NCBI RefSeq assembly: GCF_024372745.1
Contig: NZ_VOTZ01000015.1
Coordinates: 1-58,503, forward strand
Origin: Methanocalculus taiwanensis
Lineage (GTDB): Archaea; Halobacteriota; Methanomicrobia; Methanomicrobiales; Methanocorpusculaceae
Direction: 5' to 3'
Length of the DNA: 58,503 nucleotides
This document shows, piece after piece, positions 1 through 9,064 of the stretch; positions within the stretch are counted from its first letter, which is position 1, and every line of letters begins with the position of its first letter. The translations under genes and the position numbers were made by a program. The notes below the pieces were generated by a model. The model was not told the DNA's origin. It ran no database searches and saw nothing but the letters and a program-made list of their open reading frames with translations.

Positions 1-117
1 CGGGTAAGAGGGTATATCTCAACTGTGAAGAAGAATGAGGGGTCAGTACTTGCCGCCATCAAAGGAGCATTCAGGAGAGAACCCTTCATGCCCACTGTGG
101 CTTACAGGTATAGCTGA
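1..117 (+). CDS. C-terminal end of an unidentified protein (5' truncated by window edge)
   Basis: Reading frame 1 is open from the first base to TGA at 115-117 and gives 38 residues ending in PTVAYRYS. The stretch is basic and has no motif I recognise. A run of eight T follows 10 bases after the stop, which fits an archaeal terminator and supports a real gene end. The family cannot be named from so little sequence. Confidence 0.4.
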   Translation, partial: RVRGYISTVKKNEGSVLAAIKGAFRREPFMPTVAYRYS

Positions 118-127
118 CCAGTTACAA

Positions 128-135
128 TTTTTTTT
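128..135 (+). terminator. Poly-T terminator
   Basis: Eight consecutive T, 10 bases after the stop of the truncated upstream gene. Archaeal RNA polymerase ends transcription at such oligo-T tracts. Confidence 0.4.
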
Positions 136-273
136 GGGGTTCCTTCTCCCTTCAGCGGAGCTCTTCTTTCTCACTGATTCTATTATTCGATTTTTCACAT
201 AAGATCCCTATCGCAATCTATTATTGTCATCATCGTACTTCCGATTATTTTAAATACTGATGGAAGGAAATCT

Positions 274-282
274 CTTATAAAT
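274..282 (+). promoter_or_regulatory. TATA box of the glutamate-synthase-like gene
   Basis: The sequence CTTATAAAT lies about 75 bases before the chosen ATG at 354, with a purine-rich BRE-like stretch just before it. Transcription would start near 305. That leaves a leader of about 48 nt with an AAGGAG site and argues against the TTG at 309 as the start. Confidence 0.5.
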
Positions 283-353
283 GCCGGTGCATACAGGATA
301 CTGACGTTTTGGGAAAATCTCACCCCGAGGCGCCTTTTTCAAGGAGAAGTATT

Positions 354-1943
354 ATGAATCTTCGAAGGCCCAATGCAAGTGAAGCTCTTGGCACGTTCAA
401 TCGTTCACGGGATGTTGTCCCGATGTCGGGGATATGCAGCAGGTGTGTGGACGGCTGCAAAGGCGGCTGTGATATCTGGCTCTCAACATTCCGGAGCCGT
501 GAAGTTATCTATCCCGGACCTTTTGGTGAGATCACCGCAGGTGCAGATAAGAATTATCCGGTTGACTACTCCCACCTGAATATCCAGGGATATGCTGTCG
601 GTGCGAAAGGTCTGCCGGAAGGTGTTCCGATTAACTCAGATACCGCCCTTTTCTCATCTGTTGATACCACGACAGAGTATGGGTGGAATATCAAGGTCCC
701 GATGAGGGTACCCATCTTCACCGGCGCACTCGGCTCTACCGAAATTGCACGGGCAAACTGGGAACACTTTGCGATTGGTGCTGCAATCTCAGGTATCACT
801 CTCGTCTGCGGCGAAAATATCTGTGGTATCGATCCTGGACTTATCCGGGATGTCCATGGGAAGGTGAAGGAATGTCCCGAGATGGATCGTCGGATCAATA
901 TGTACCGCGAGTTCCATGATGGATATGGTGAGATTCTTGTACAGCTGAATGTCGAGGATACCCGTTTTGGAACAGCGGAATATGTCTCATCCAGGCATAA
1001 TCTTGAGACAATCGAGTTGAAATGGGGACAGGGAGCAAAATGCATAGGTGGAGAGATTAAGGTAAAGTCGATTGACTGTGCATCCGAGTTGAAAAAACGC
1101 GGCTATATCGTCCAGCCGGATCCAACACTGCCTGAAGTGAGAAAGGCATTTGAATCCGGTGCAATCAAGGAGATAGAACGGCATTCAAGGCTTGGTTTTG
1201 TCGCAAAAGAAGATTTCCTTGATGAAGTGGACAGGCTCCGCGATATCGGGTTCAAGCGGATCACTCTCAAGACCGGGGCCTATTCCGCTGTAGAACTGGC
1301 AATGGCGCTCCGCTATGGAGCAGAGGCGAAGATTGATCTCCTGACAATCGATGGTGCGCCTGGTGGCACCGGGATGTCCCCATGGCCGATGATGAATGAA
1401 TGGGGTATTCCGACTGTCTATATCCAGAGCCTTGCATACCAGTATGCCGAACTCCTGAAGAAGCGTGGAATCCGTGTTCCTGATCTTGCCATCGCCGGTG
1501 GTATTGCCGATGAAGCAAATGGCTTCAAGGCACTCTGCATGGGAGCACCCTACTTCAAGGCCGTCTGCATGGGCCGTGCCCTCATGATCCCCGGAATGGT
1601 CGGGAAGAATATTCAGAAGTGGCTTGATGCGGGAGATTTGCCAAAGAACGTATCGAAGTATGGCAACCGTGTAGAGGAGATCTTTGTCTGCTACGAGGAG
1701 CTGAAAGAGAAGTACGGGAACCGGATCCATGATATTCCGCTTGGTGCGATAGGTATCTACAGCTATGTCGAGCGCTATCGTCTCGGCATGCAGCAGATCA
1801 TGGCGGGAAGCCGGAACTTCAGCCTGAAATCCATCTCAAGGAACGATCTTATGGCACTTACTGAGGAGTCTGCCAAAGTAACCGGCATTCCATACGTGAT
1901 GGAAGCATATAGCGATGCTGCGGAAGCAATTCTCCTCAGCTGA
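354..1943 (+). CDS. FMN-binding glutamate synthase family protein (archaeal type)
   Basis: The 529-residue product matches the FMN/iron-sulfur barrel of glutamate synthase (COG0069) as found in archaeal stand-alone proteins. Visible features are an N-terminal Cys cluster CSRCVDGCKGGC, the barrel segment with KCIGGEIKV and DGAPGGTGMSPWP, and GGIADEANGFKALCMGA near the phosphate-binding end. In archaea this domain is separate from the glutaminase domain, and electron donors and exact substrates are poorly known, so the glutamate-forming role is family inference. The frame extends back to a TTG at 309, but ATG 354 has AAGGAG eight bases upstream and is preferred. It is a single gene with its own TATA box and poly-T terminator. 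Confidence 0.85.
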   Translation: MNLRRPNASEALGTFNRSRDVVPMSGICSRCVDGCKGGCDIWLSTFRSREVIYPGPFGEITAGADKNYPVDYSHLNIQGYAVGAKGLPEGVPINSDTALFSSVDTTTEYGWNIKVPMRVPIFTGALGSTEIARANWEHFAIGAAISGITLVCGENICGIDPGLIRDVHGKVKECPEMDRRINMYREFHDGYGEILVQLNVEDTRFGTAEYVSSRHNLETIELKWGQGAKCIGGEIKVKSIDCASELKKRGYIVQPDPTLPEVRKAFESGAIKEIERHSRLGFVAKEDFLDEVDRLRDIGFKRITLKTGAYSAVELAMALRYGAEAKIDLLTIDGAPGGTGMSPWPMMNEWGIPTVYIQSLAYQYAELLKKRGIRVPDLAIAGGIADEANGFKALCMGAPYFKAVCMGRALMIPGMVGKNIQKWLDAGDLPKNVSKYGNRVEEIFVCYEELKEKYGNRIHDIPLGAIGIYSYVERYRLGMQQIMAGSRNFSLKSISRNDLMALTEESAKVTGIPYVMEAYSDAAEAILLS

Positions 1944-1951
1944 TTTTTTTT
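1944..1951 (+). terminator. Poly-T terminator after the glutamate-synthase-like gene
   Basis: Eight T directly follow the TGA stop, then an A-rich stretch. The next gene is on the opposite strand, so this probably ends the transcript. Confidence 0.5.
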
Positions 1952-2009
1952 AAAAAATACCTTCAATCTTCTGGAAAATGAGGGGATATGATTCGCTCCT
2001 CCCCTCTAT

Positions 2010-2642
2010 TCAGGCAAGTTTCCAGACAGGCGCTTCCTCTTCCGGGAGGAAGATGCTGACATAGGTTTCAAACGGCGAGATTCCTTTTGGTACTTCGTAG
2101 ATGATGAACCCTTCTTTTGTCTCATGTATGTATAATTTGCCGCCGGTATACTCCATTTCCCGCACATCATTGATTGGGATGGTTGGATCTCTACCGGATT
2201 TGTACGAGTAGGCATTTCCGCTCGTATGCACGGTGATTATCGAGGGATATGGGGCGGATATCTCCTTTTTTGTCCCGATATGCCTGACCCGGACAAAGAT
2301 GATCAGAAACTCCTTCCCCTCGGGCGGACTGACCGGCTCCCAACGCCCCCAATCATGTGAATAAAACTCATATCCGTCCCTGATCAGATATTTATACACT
2401 GAAATCTCACGGGTGCTCTCCCCATCGCCAACTGATGCAATTGCTTTTAATGGCAGGGCGTTTGGAAACGGGGATGCTGCCTGTACTGGTGCAGCAGGGG
2501 AGGGAGTGGCGGTTGGCTCTGTCGTATGTACTGGTGTTTCAACAGCGCCTGGTTCAGGTGTCTGCGGTGATTCGGTGCATCCTGCAAAGAGCACCAGAAC
2601 GATAACAATGAAAGCTGCCGTAAGCAGCAGTGTCTTCTTCAT
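2010..2642 (-). CDS. Lipoprotein with DUF4352-like beta-sandwich domain
   Basis: The 210-residue product starts MKKTLLLTAAF with a hydrophobic stretch ending in a lipobox (LFAGC), so it is probably lipid-anchored outside the membrane. A Pro/Thr/Glu-rich linker follows (about residues 22-55). The rest resembles DUF4352 / telokin-like domains: the strand KEFLIIFVRVRHIGT is typical of them. The frame opens at 2699, but the start at 2642 places the signal peptide correctly. It is transcribed divergently from the transglutaminase-like lipoprotein gene at 2764, sharing about 120 bp of upstream DNA. Function is unknown. Confidence 0.7.
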   Translation of the reverse strand: MKKTLLLTAAFIVIVLVLFAGCTESPQTPEPGAVETPVHTTEPTATPSPAAPVQAASPFPNALPLKAIASVGDGESTREISVYKYLIRDGYEFYSHDWGRWEPVSPPEGKEFLIIFVRVRHIGTKKEISAPYPSIITVHTSGNAYSYKSGRDPTIPINDVREMEYTGGKLYIHETKEGFIIYEVPKGISPFETYVSIFLPEEEAPVWKLA

Positions 2643-2763
2643 AGACCGGAATATCATTTTATTGTATAATAAGGCTCCTGTGCCAATCCATTGTATCATC
2701 TCTATGTATGGATCGTCCCCTCCACAATCGATATCAGCGTATAATGCAGAGTAATTGCCTGAG

Positions 2764-3876
2764 ATGACTCATCGGTTCATTATATTTGGTTTGCTCCTCT
2801 TGTTCTGCACCACAACCGGGTGCGTCCAGCCCGATATGGTCCCTCCGTCCATATCACCGATCCGGACAGATGCACCGGCTCTGGTCATGAGCCATGAGTT
2901 CCTCTTTGAAGAGAGCCGGGTAACCCTCAGTGTCCCTCTCGATCAATCGGTCTATTACGGGGCAATGGATGCCGATAAGCAGATCTACCTCTATTCTGAT
3001 CTCTCCGATCAAAACTGGCTTCCGATATATTATACCGCATTCATCGATGATCCTAACCAGGAGGCTTTTTTTTCTGATCTGATCCGGGCACTTCGAACCC
3101 TCCGGTCAGATCTCAGCCTTGATGATGACCGCTACCTTGAACTCTGCACCGTCTTTATCCAGTCGCTCCCCTATGATGATGATACCACGCTGATAGAGCC
3201 GAAGTTTCCGATAGAGACATATGGGGATCTCACTGGTGACTGTGATGATAAAAGCCTTCTTCTTGCCGGTATCCTCTCACGCGAAGGCTTCTCTGTTGCC
3301 CTCCTCCTCTATTCAGAAGAGTCACATATGGCAGTCGGGATACATGCCGATGGGTGCCGGGATATCGGGGACGGGTACGCATATATCGAGACGACGAAGC
3401 ATCATTTTGTAGGAATTGTTCCCGACAGCCTCACCGGGGATGTTGTCCTCGCATCCAAACCGCTCATCATACCTATCGGGGATGGCACAATCGGGTATGG
3501 ACGATGCGATCAGACGATCGTGTTGTCAGATCTCCTCACATACTGCCGTGGTGAGATCGATCGGCTGAACCGCGATATGGAGCGTGAATTAGCTATCATT
3601 AGTGAGATGAATAGTGAGCTCGCCTCACTGAAAGATGAGATGGATGCCCTGATCCGGCAGGGAAGGTACAGTGAATATAACCAGCAGGTTCCCGTCTATA
3701 ATGGTATGATCGAACGGTACAACAGCCGTTTGGAGAGCTATAATCACCTTGTCCGTTCGACAGAGCGATATATAGCCATTCATAACCGAATTATCGGGAG
3801 AACCTATGATCGGCAGGGGCTCTATCACGAGATGCTGCAGGAAGGGGTGATTGCAGAGATGGGAGCCCGTATGTGA
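2764..3876 (+). CDS. Transglutaminase-like cysteine protease family lipoprotein
   Basis: The product has 370 residues from the ATG at 2764 (a TTG at 2755 is the alternative). It begins with a signal sequence and lipobox (TTTGC). Residues about 100-240 look like a transglutaminase/papain-like fold: catalytic Cys in GDCDDKS, His in ESHMAVG, and an acidic residue in YIETT, in the usual order. The last 110 residues are a predicted coiled coil (DRLNRDMERELAII, SELASLKDEMDAL). Archaeal homologues are surface proteins of unknown substrate; peptide or isopeptide cleavage is only inferred. The divergent neighbour is another lipoprotein. Confidence 0.75.
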   Translation: MTHRFIIFGLLLLFCTTTGCVQPDMVPPSISPIRTDAPALVMSHEFLFEESRVTLSVPLDQSVYYGAMDADKQIYLYSDLSDQNWLPIYYTAFIDDPNQEAFFSDLIRALRTLRSDLSLDDDRYLELCTVFIQSLPYDDDTTLIEPKFPIETYGDLTGDCDDKSLLLAGILSREGFSVALLLYSEESHMAVGIHADGCRDIGDGYAYIETTKHHFVGIVPDSLTGDVVLASKPLIIPIGDGTIGYGRCDQTIVLSDLLTYCRGEIDRLNRDMERELAIISEMNSELASLKDEMDALIRQGRYSEYNQQVPVYNGMIERYNSRLESYNHLVRSTERYIAIHNRIIGRTYDRQGLYHEMLQEGVIAEMGARM

Positions 3877-3978
3877 GACGGCAGATGCTTAGTTATGCCT
3901 TCCTCACCCTGGTAGATCGGCTATTGGTTATTTCTCTTTCTCAGGAATTGTTCAGAAATCACATAGCCTATTGAAAGG

Positions 3979-3986
3979 TATATAAG
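3979..3986 (+). promoter_or_regulatory. TATA box of the TPR gene
   Basis: TATATAAG preceded by GAAAG (BRE-like). A start about 25 bases downstream would give a leader of roughly 100 nt before ATG 4108, long for an archaeal mRNA. Confidence 0.5.
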
Positions 3987-4107
3987 ATTGCGGGTGGGAA
4001 GAGAATTAACTGAGAATTCGATAGATCCCTCTCTGATGGTTGCGCAGACTCTGGAGCTTTTCGTTCAGATGGATCATCTATCGGTAATGTAAATGTGAGG
4101 GTAAAAG

Positions 4108-7100
4108 ATGGGGTTGTTTGATCTTCTGAATAAGAATGCTACGTCAGTTCGTTCATTTACTGAAGAGGGTTTGCGTCTTCACGAGATCGGTCGTTATGCT
4201 GATGCAATAAAATCTTTTGAAAAGGCACTATCACTTGATTCTGGCGCATATGACGCATGGATCGGCCGCGGCTCTGCTCTCTTTTATCTTGATCGTTACT
4301 CTGATGCAATCACCTCATTTGATAAGGCCATTGAGATAAATCCCCGGAAGCCTGATGCCTGGAAGAACCGTGGCCGTGCCCTCCAGGATCTGGCCCGCCC
4401 ATCTGAAGCAGTCGAATCATATACCCGTTCACTGGATCTCAACCCAAAGGATACCGATACATTATATTATCGCGGGCTTGCACTCCAAAAGCTTGGCCGC
4501 CCATCTGAAGCGATCGAGTCATATGACCTCCTCCTCAAAATTGATCAGAATAATGCTGATTGCTGGTTCAGGCGTGGTGTCGCACTGGATGAGCTTGGCA
4601 GATATGCCGACTCTGTCAAATCTTATGACCGGGCACTGGCGATCGATCCCAGTAATGCTGTTGGCTGGTATAACCGGGGTGTTGCACTTGAAAGACTTAC
4701 GCGTCTCCAGGATGCCATTGAATCATATCAGCGTGCGCTTGAGATCGCTCCCAATCATCCCGGTGCAAAACGAAACCTTCCTGTTCTGCTTGATGAGATG
4801 AAAAGGGATAAAGCCGGACGTTCCGATGAAGCCATCTCAATATCTCCTGAAGATGGTTCTCAAAAAAAACCCGATTCATCACTGCCTCTCCCTGTTCCGG
4901 AGGCAGAGGCGGTTGAAACAGGATGGGAAAATGGTGAACCGCACATAGACGATACAGATGATGATAGCGGATCTAATGGAATAACTGTTGTACCCGCTCC
5001 TTCTTTTGAGGAGATGAAAGCAGATATGCATGATCAGAATGGGGAGAGAACAGAGGTAGACTGGGGTAAATCCGGTATGGAACTTGCGAGCGCCGGCAGG
5101 TTTGATGAGGCGCTTCTGGCATATGACCGGGCACTTGAGAACAATTCCGGGATAGCGTATCTCTGGGTTGGCAGAGGTCTGGCTCTCCAGAACCTTGAGC
5201 GGTATAATGATGCTGTTAATTCGTTTGATAAGGCAATTGACCTCGATCCGAATAACGCCAAAGTATGGTATAACCGGGGCCTTGCTCTTCAGCAGCTCAA
5301 ACGATATGATGATGCAATCGACTCCTATGACCGGGCGCTTGCAATTGATTCTCATCTCTCTGCTGTTAGAAAAAACAAGGATATTGCCCTGTCTGCAAAA
5401 CAGATGGAGGAGGGTCTTGCTGGAGCAGGTATTGTCAAAAAAGCCATTCCTCAATTATTCTCCTCCCCAATAATGCATCATCCCTCCCGGCCCGGAAAAC
5501 CGGTCTTTGATGAGGGCATGGAAATGGATGAGATTGAGCTTCCAGAGATGCCCAAATTGTCACCTGTTCATAATGAGACTGAGAAGGTTGATTCTGGAGG
5601 TGGCATGGCTGATGATCTCACTCTTTTGTCCAAAAAAGATGAAGCCCCCTTTAATCCTGAAGAAGAGTCGGAAAAAGGAGAAGAGGGTGATTCTGGTTCG
5701 ATGATTGAGGCTGCTGAACCTATTCGAATGGAATTCCATGAGTCTGAAGCCGGAGAGCCGGATGAGGCTTCATGGGTGGATGAAGATACTGCTTTGCCTC
5801 TGGGGGATAACGCTTATTCCAAGGCATTGGAACGTTCTGATCATGCTCTCTCCAAAAATCCTGATGATGAAACTGCATGGTATAACCGGGGTGTTGCACT
5901 CATCCATCTGGAACGGTACGAGGAAGCGGTTGAAGCATATGATCGTGCGCTGGCACGTGATCCTGGTATGGCTGATATATGGAATAACCGGGGTGTGGCA
6001 CTTGCGAGGCTCGGGCGTTATGAAGATGCCCTGAAATCATATGATCGTGCTTTGCTGCTTGATCCGGTTCATGGCAATTCCTGGATCAACCGGGCTCGAA
6101 CCTTAACAGAACTAGGCCGTTCCGCAGATGCAGTCGATTCATATGATCGGGCACTTGCAGTCGATCCGCGTGATGCCTGTGTATGGTATAGCAGGGGCGT
6201 GCTGCTTGCGGAAATTGGACGTGCCGAGGAAGCTGTCCAGTCGCTTGACAAGGCACTTGCAATCGGGTATAAAACCGGCAGGGAATGGTACACATCCGGT
6301 CACTCTCCCGGATATATAGATGGCTATGCGGGTCCTGTTGAAACTGACGATGAGTCGACTGCACCAGATCACGCTCTGGCTGATGCAGTTCTCACAGAAT
6401 CAGCCGGTGTTTTTGAAGGGGATAAAACAGATGCACTGATTGCCGATGATTCAGCTGATCTGTCTGAAGGTTCTGGTGCATTTGATCTCGCAGAAGAGTT
6501 CGATGAGACTGATTTGCCAAAGTCCGCAGATCTGCCAGATAAAGAGGAGGCAGTCGGGATATCTGGTACCGCGGATATCGTTCATGACCCTGATGATATT
6601 GATTTCTCCGCGTTTGAGAGTGAGGAGATCGATTGGGGCTATGATCACGATGCTCCTGGTACCGATCTCCTCTCGCCTGAGTTCCCTGAACCTTTTTCTG
6701 ATCTGACAGAAGCAGATCTCATTGAAGAAGCTGAGTCTCATGAGATGGGTGAAGGTGGCGAGATTGTTTCCGCTGGTTCAGCTGCTCTCACCGAAGCGTC
6801 TGGTCCATCTGATCTTATAGAAGATATCAGTGCTGCTAACAGTACTCATGTGGAAGATATTGCTGATGTGGCAGCCGGGTCAAACGGAGAAGCAGATGAT
6901 CCCGCCCTCCCTCGTGCTGATATCGAAGAGGGTGATTGGGGAGGGGATCTCCTCTATTCTGATTCTGATCTCCTCTCTCCAGAGCTTTCCCGGGCACTCT
7001 CTGATCTGGGCGATACAGAAGATGCTGGTGATCTATATGAAGAGGATAGAAAGGCTCCAATGGTCTCACGAGATAAATTTGAAGCAGTGAGTGTGCCTGA

Positions 7101-8829
7101 TATGGATGAAGAAGATATTCCGGATGCATATGATATGCCTGATGCGGATATGGGATCTGATGCCGCTCCTCTTTCCGGCGGTGCCAGTCTGGAGGAGGAA
7201 TCCTCATCAGGTGATGAAGCTGGCGGGCTTGAAGCCGGGGGAAGTTTTGCGGAGATCCTGAAATACTATGATCGGGCAATAACGCGCAATCCTGATGATG
7301 CTGATGTCTGGTATAACCGTGGCCTTGTTCTCTTTAATCTTAGCCGTTATCGGGATGCTGTTGAATCCTTTGAGAGGGCGGTTGTTCTTAATCCCGGGTA
7401 TGCCGAGGCCGAGAAGAACAGGCGCATTCTTGTTGAATTGATCAGGAAGAAGAGCGACGATTATGAGAGGAGAGGAACCGAGCTTGCCACTGAAGGGAGA
7501 TTTGAGGAGGCGGTTTTATTCTATGATCAGGTACTTGCACTCGATCCAAAAAACGTCTCGGTCTGGTATAACCGTGGTGTTGCGCTCCGTAATCTTGGAC
7601 GCCATGCAGATGCCGTTCTATCATATGATCATGCGCTGGCTCTGGCACCCGATGATCCCGGTACCTGGTATAACCGTGGTGTTGCGCTCCGAAATCTTGG
7701 CCGTTATGCAGATGCGATTGAATCATATGATCGTGCAATCGAGTTTGATTCCGATGATGCTGATACCTGGCACAATCGCGGAGTTGCCATGAGGAAACTC
7801 GGGCGGTTTGCAGATGCGGTTACTTCATTTGATCGTGCACTCCTGCTTGCCCCTGAGGATCCGGATATCTGGTATAACCGTGGTGTCGCCCTCCGTAAAC
7901 TCGGCCGCTATGAAGAGGCACTGGAATCATATGATCGGATGCTTACACTCGATCCCGAGAATCCCCTTGCCCTGAATAATCGTGGCTTTGTGCTCAATGA
8001 GATCGGCCGCTATGATGAAGCAGTCGAATCATACAACAAGTCGATCCTCCTCAACCCTGAGAGTGCAGGTGCCTGGGTCGGCCGCGGTTATGCAGAATTC
8101 AATTCAGAGAAGTATGCAGATGCAATCGAATCATTGAACAGGGCTCTTGGAATCGATCCTGACGATGGCTATTCATGGCAGGTTCATGGCCTTGCGCTCG
8201 CAAGGCTTGATCGGAATGCCGATGCCATCCATTCATTTGATCGTGCAATCGCTCTTGACCCTGGCGATGCGAGAATATGGCTGATCCGCGGCCTCTCCCT
8301 CGTGGAGCTTGGCATCTATCCTGAGGCGGTCCGGTCATTTGAACGAGCCCTTGAACTTGATCCTGATAATCCCGATATCCTCGCCCATCGTGATGAGGCG
8401 CTCAGGATGGAGACGCAAGAACAGGGTGTTGGATCTATCAAAGAAGAGGTTTTACCTCTGGAATATGAGACTTCTGCGTTCACAAACCGTGAGAGAGGGA
8501 GATCACACCTCCCTGCTGCCAGTTTCACCATAACACTTGATCACTCCCGCTTTATCAGGAATCAATGGCACCGGGTTCCGCTGACGATCCATAATGAGGG
8601 TTCGTCCACGCTCATCGACCTGAAGATCTCATTCTCTGAGGATTTTATTACGAAAAGACTCATTCCGGTAACCGTTTCTCCTAAGGATAGCGTTACTCTT
8701 GTTATTGGTGTGAGACCTCTCTCTCTTGGTATGGTGCCGCTGGATCTGTCAGCAGCGTACCTTGATGAGAAAGGAAATGAATATAGCCGGATCTTTGAGT
8801 TCTGGATAGAAGTTCTGCCGGGGGATTGA
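4108..8829 (+). CDS. Very large TPR-repeat protein with acidic linkers and a C-terminal beta-sandwich
   Basis: The 1573-residue protein is built from about 24 tetratricopeptide repeats of 34 residues (consensus AWYNRGVAL..LGRYEDAIESYDRAL..DP). They lie in four blocks at about residues 12-235, 324-430, 567-724 and 1044-1430. Between blocks are acidic, Ser-rich, repeat-free linkers; the longest, about 320 residues, contains many Asp/Glu and the recurring phrase DLLSPE. The last 105 residues form a non-TPR domain with alternating hydrophobic strands (RVPLTIHNEGSSTLIDLKISF), like CARDB/immunoglobulin-type modules. There is no signal peptide or membrane segment, so it is probably a cytoplasmic scaffold. 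The start ATG has GAGGGT just upstream. The partner is unknown. Confidence 0.85.
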   Translation: MGLFDLLNKNATSVRSFTEEGLRLHEIGRYADAIKSFEKALSLDSGAYDAWIGRGSALFYLDRYSDAITSFDKAIEINPRKPDAWKNRGRALQDLARPSEAVESYTRSLDLNPKDTDTLYYRGLALQKLGRPSEAIESYDLLLKIDQNNADCWFRRGVALDELGRYADSVKSYDRALAIDPSNAVGWYNRGVALERLTRLQDAIESYQRALEIAPNHPGAKRNLPVLLDEMKRDKAGRSDEAISISPEDGSQKKPDSSLPLPVPEAEAVETGWENGEPHIDDTDDDSGSNGITVVPAPSFEEMKADMHDQNGERTEVDWGKSGMELASAGRFDEALLAYDRALENNSGIAYLWVGRGLALQNLERYNDAVNSFDKAIDLDPNNAKVWYNRGLALQQLKRYDDAIDSYDRALAIDSHLSAVRKNKDIALSAKQMEEGLAGAGIVKKAIPQLFSSPIMHHPSRPGKPVFDEGMEMDEIELPEMPKLSPVHNETEKVDSGGGMADDLTLLSKKDEAPFNPEEESEKGEEGDSGSMIEAAEPIRMEFHESEAGEPDEASWVDEDTALPLGDNAYSKALERSDHALSKNPDDETAWYNRGVALIHLERYEEAVEAYDRALARDPGMADIWNNRGVALARLGRYEDALKSYDRALLLDPVHGNSWINRARTLTELGRSADAVDSYDRALAVDPRDACVWYSRGVLLAEIGRAEEAVQSLDKALAIGYKTGREWYTSGHSPGYIDGYAGPVETDDESTAPDHALADAVLTESAGVFEGDKTDALIADDSADLSEGSGAFDLAEEFDETDLPKSADLPDKEEAVGISGTADIVHDPDDIDFSAFESEEIDWGYDHDAPGTDLLSPEFPEPFSDLTEADLIEEAESHEMGEGGEIVSAGSAALTEASGPSDLIEDISAANSTHVEDIADVAAGSNGEADDPALPRADIEEGDWGGDLLYSDSDLLSPELSRALSDLGDTEDAGDLYEEDRKAPMVSRDKFEAVSVPDMDEEDIPDAYDMPDADMGSDAAPLSGGASLEEESSSGDEAGGLEAGGSFAEILKYYDRAITRNPDDADVWYNRGLVLFNLSRYRDAVESFERAVVLNPGYAEAEKNRRILVELIRKKSDDYERRGTELATEGRFEEAVLFYDQVLALDPKNVSVWYNRGVALRNLGRHADAVLSYDHALALAPDDPGTWYNRGVALRNLGRYADAIESYDRAIEFDSDDADTWHNRGVAMRKLGRFADAVTSFDRALLLAPEDPDIWYNRGVALRKLGRYEEALESYDRMLTLDPENPLALNNRGFVLNEIGRYDEAVESYNKSILLNPESAGAWVGRGYAEFNSEKYADAIESLNRALGIDPDDGYSWQVHGLALARLDRNADAIHSFDRAIALDPGDARIWLIRGLSLVELGIYPEAVRSFERALELDPDNPDILAHRDEALRMETQEQGVGSIKEEVLPLEYETSAFTNRERGRSHLPAASFTITLDHSRFIRNQWHRVPLTIHNEGSSTLIDLKISFSEDFITKRLIPVTVSPKDSVTLVIGVRPLSLGMVPLDLSAAYLDEKGNEYSRIFEFWIEVLPGD
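7555..8000 (+). repeat. 102-bp periodic DNA repeats encoding near-identical TPR units
   Basis: Inside the last TPR block the phrase TGGTATAACCGTGGTGTTGC recurs with little change at steps of 102 bp (34 codons), for example near 7564 and 7666, and diverged copies follow. This points to recent unit duplication within the gene. Confidence 0.7.
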
Positions 8830-9064
8830 TATACTCTCTCCTTTATTCAAAAGGAATTGGAAATTCTGTTTTATTTCCTCAATGCTTCTGGCTCTCCATC
8901 TATCCGGAAAGGTCTGGTGGTTATCTGGTGTCGTTATTTTATGTTATATTACCTGTATTTCTTCTTCTTCGGTTTCGCTGGTTTGAATTTTCAGATACTT
9001 ATATCTGAGGCGGGCACATATTCCAAAAAAAAACAATCAATTCCTCAAGGAGATCTGAGAGAGG
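8830..9064. other. Intergenic region, no gene seen
   Basis: AT-rich spacer after the TPR gene. Short open frames here have no credible start or codon pattern. It probably holds the promoter of the binding-protein gene at 9065; the ribosome site GGAGATCTGAGAGAGG lies at its end. Confidence 0.4.

Noticed and set aside
1-117. Possible transposase tail at the left edge
   Set aside because: Too short to assign; no inverted repeats or target duplications are visible.
7555-8000. 102-bp repeats considered as a satellite or CRISPR
   Set aside because: They code for TPR units in one continuous frame.
8826-9008. Small plus-strand frame after the TPR gene
   Set aside because: Hydrophobic by chance in AT-rich DNA, without ribosome site or family resemblance.
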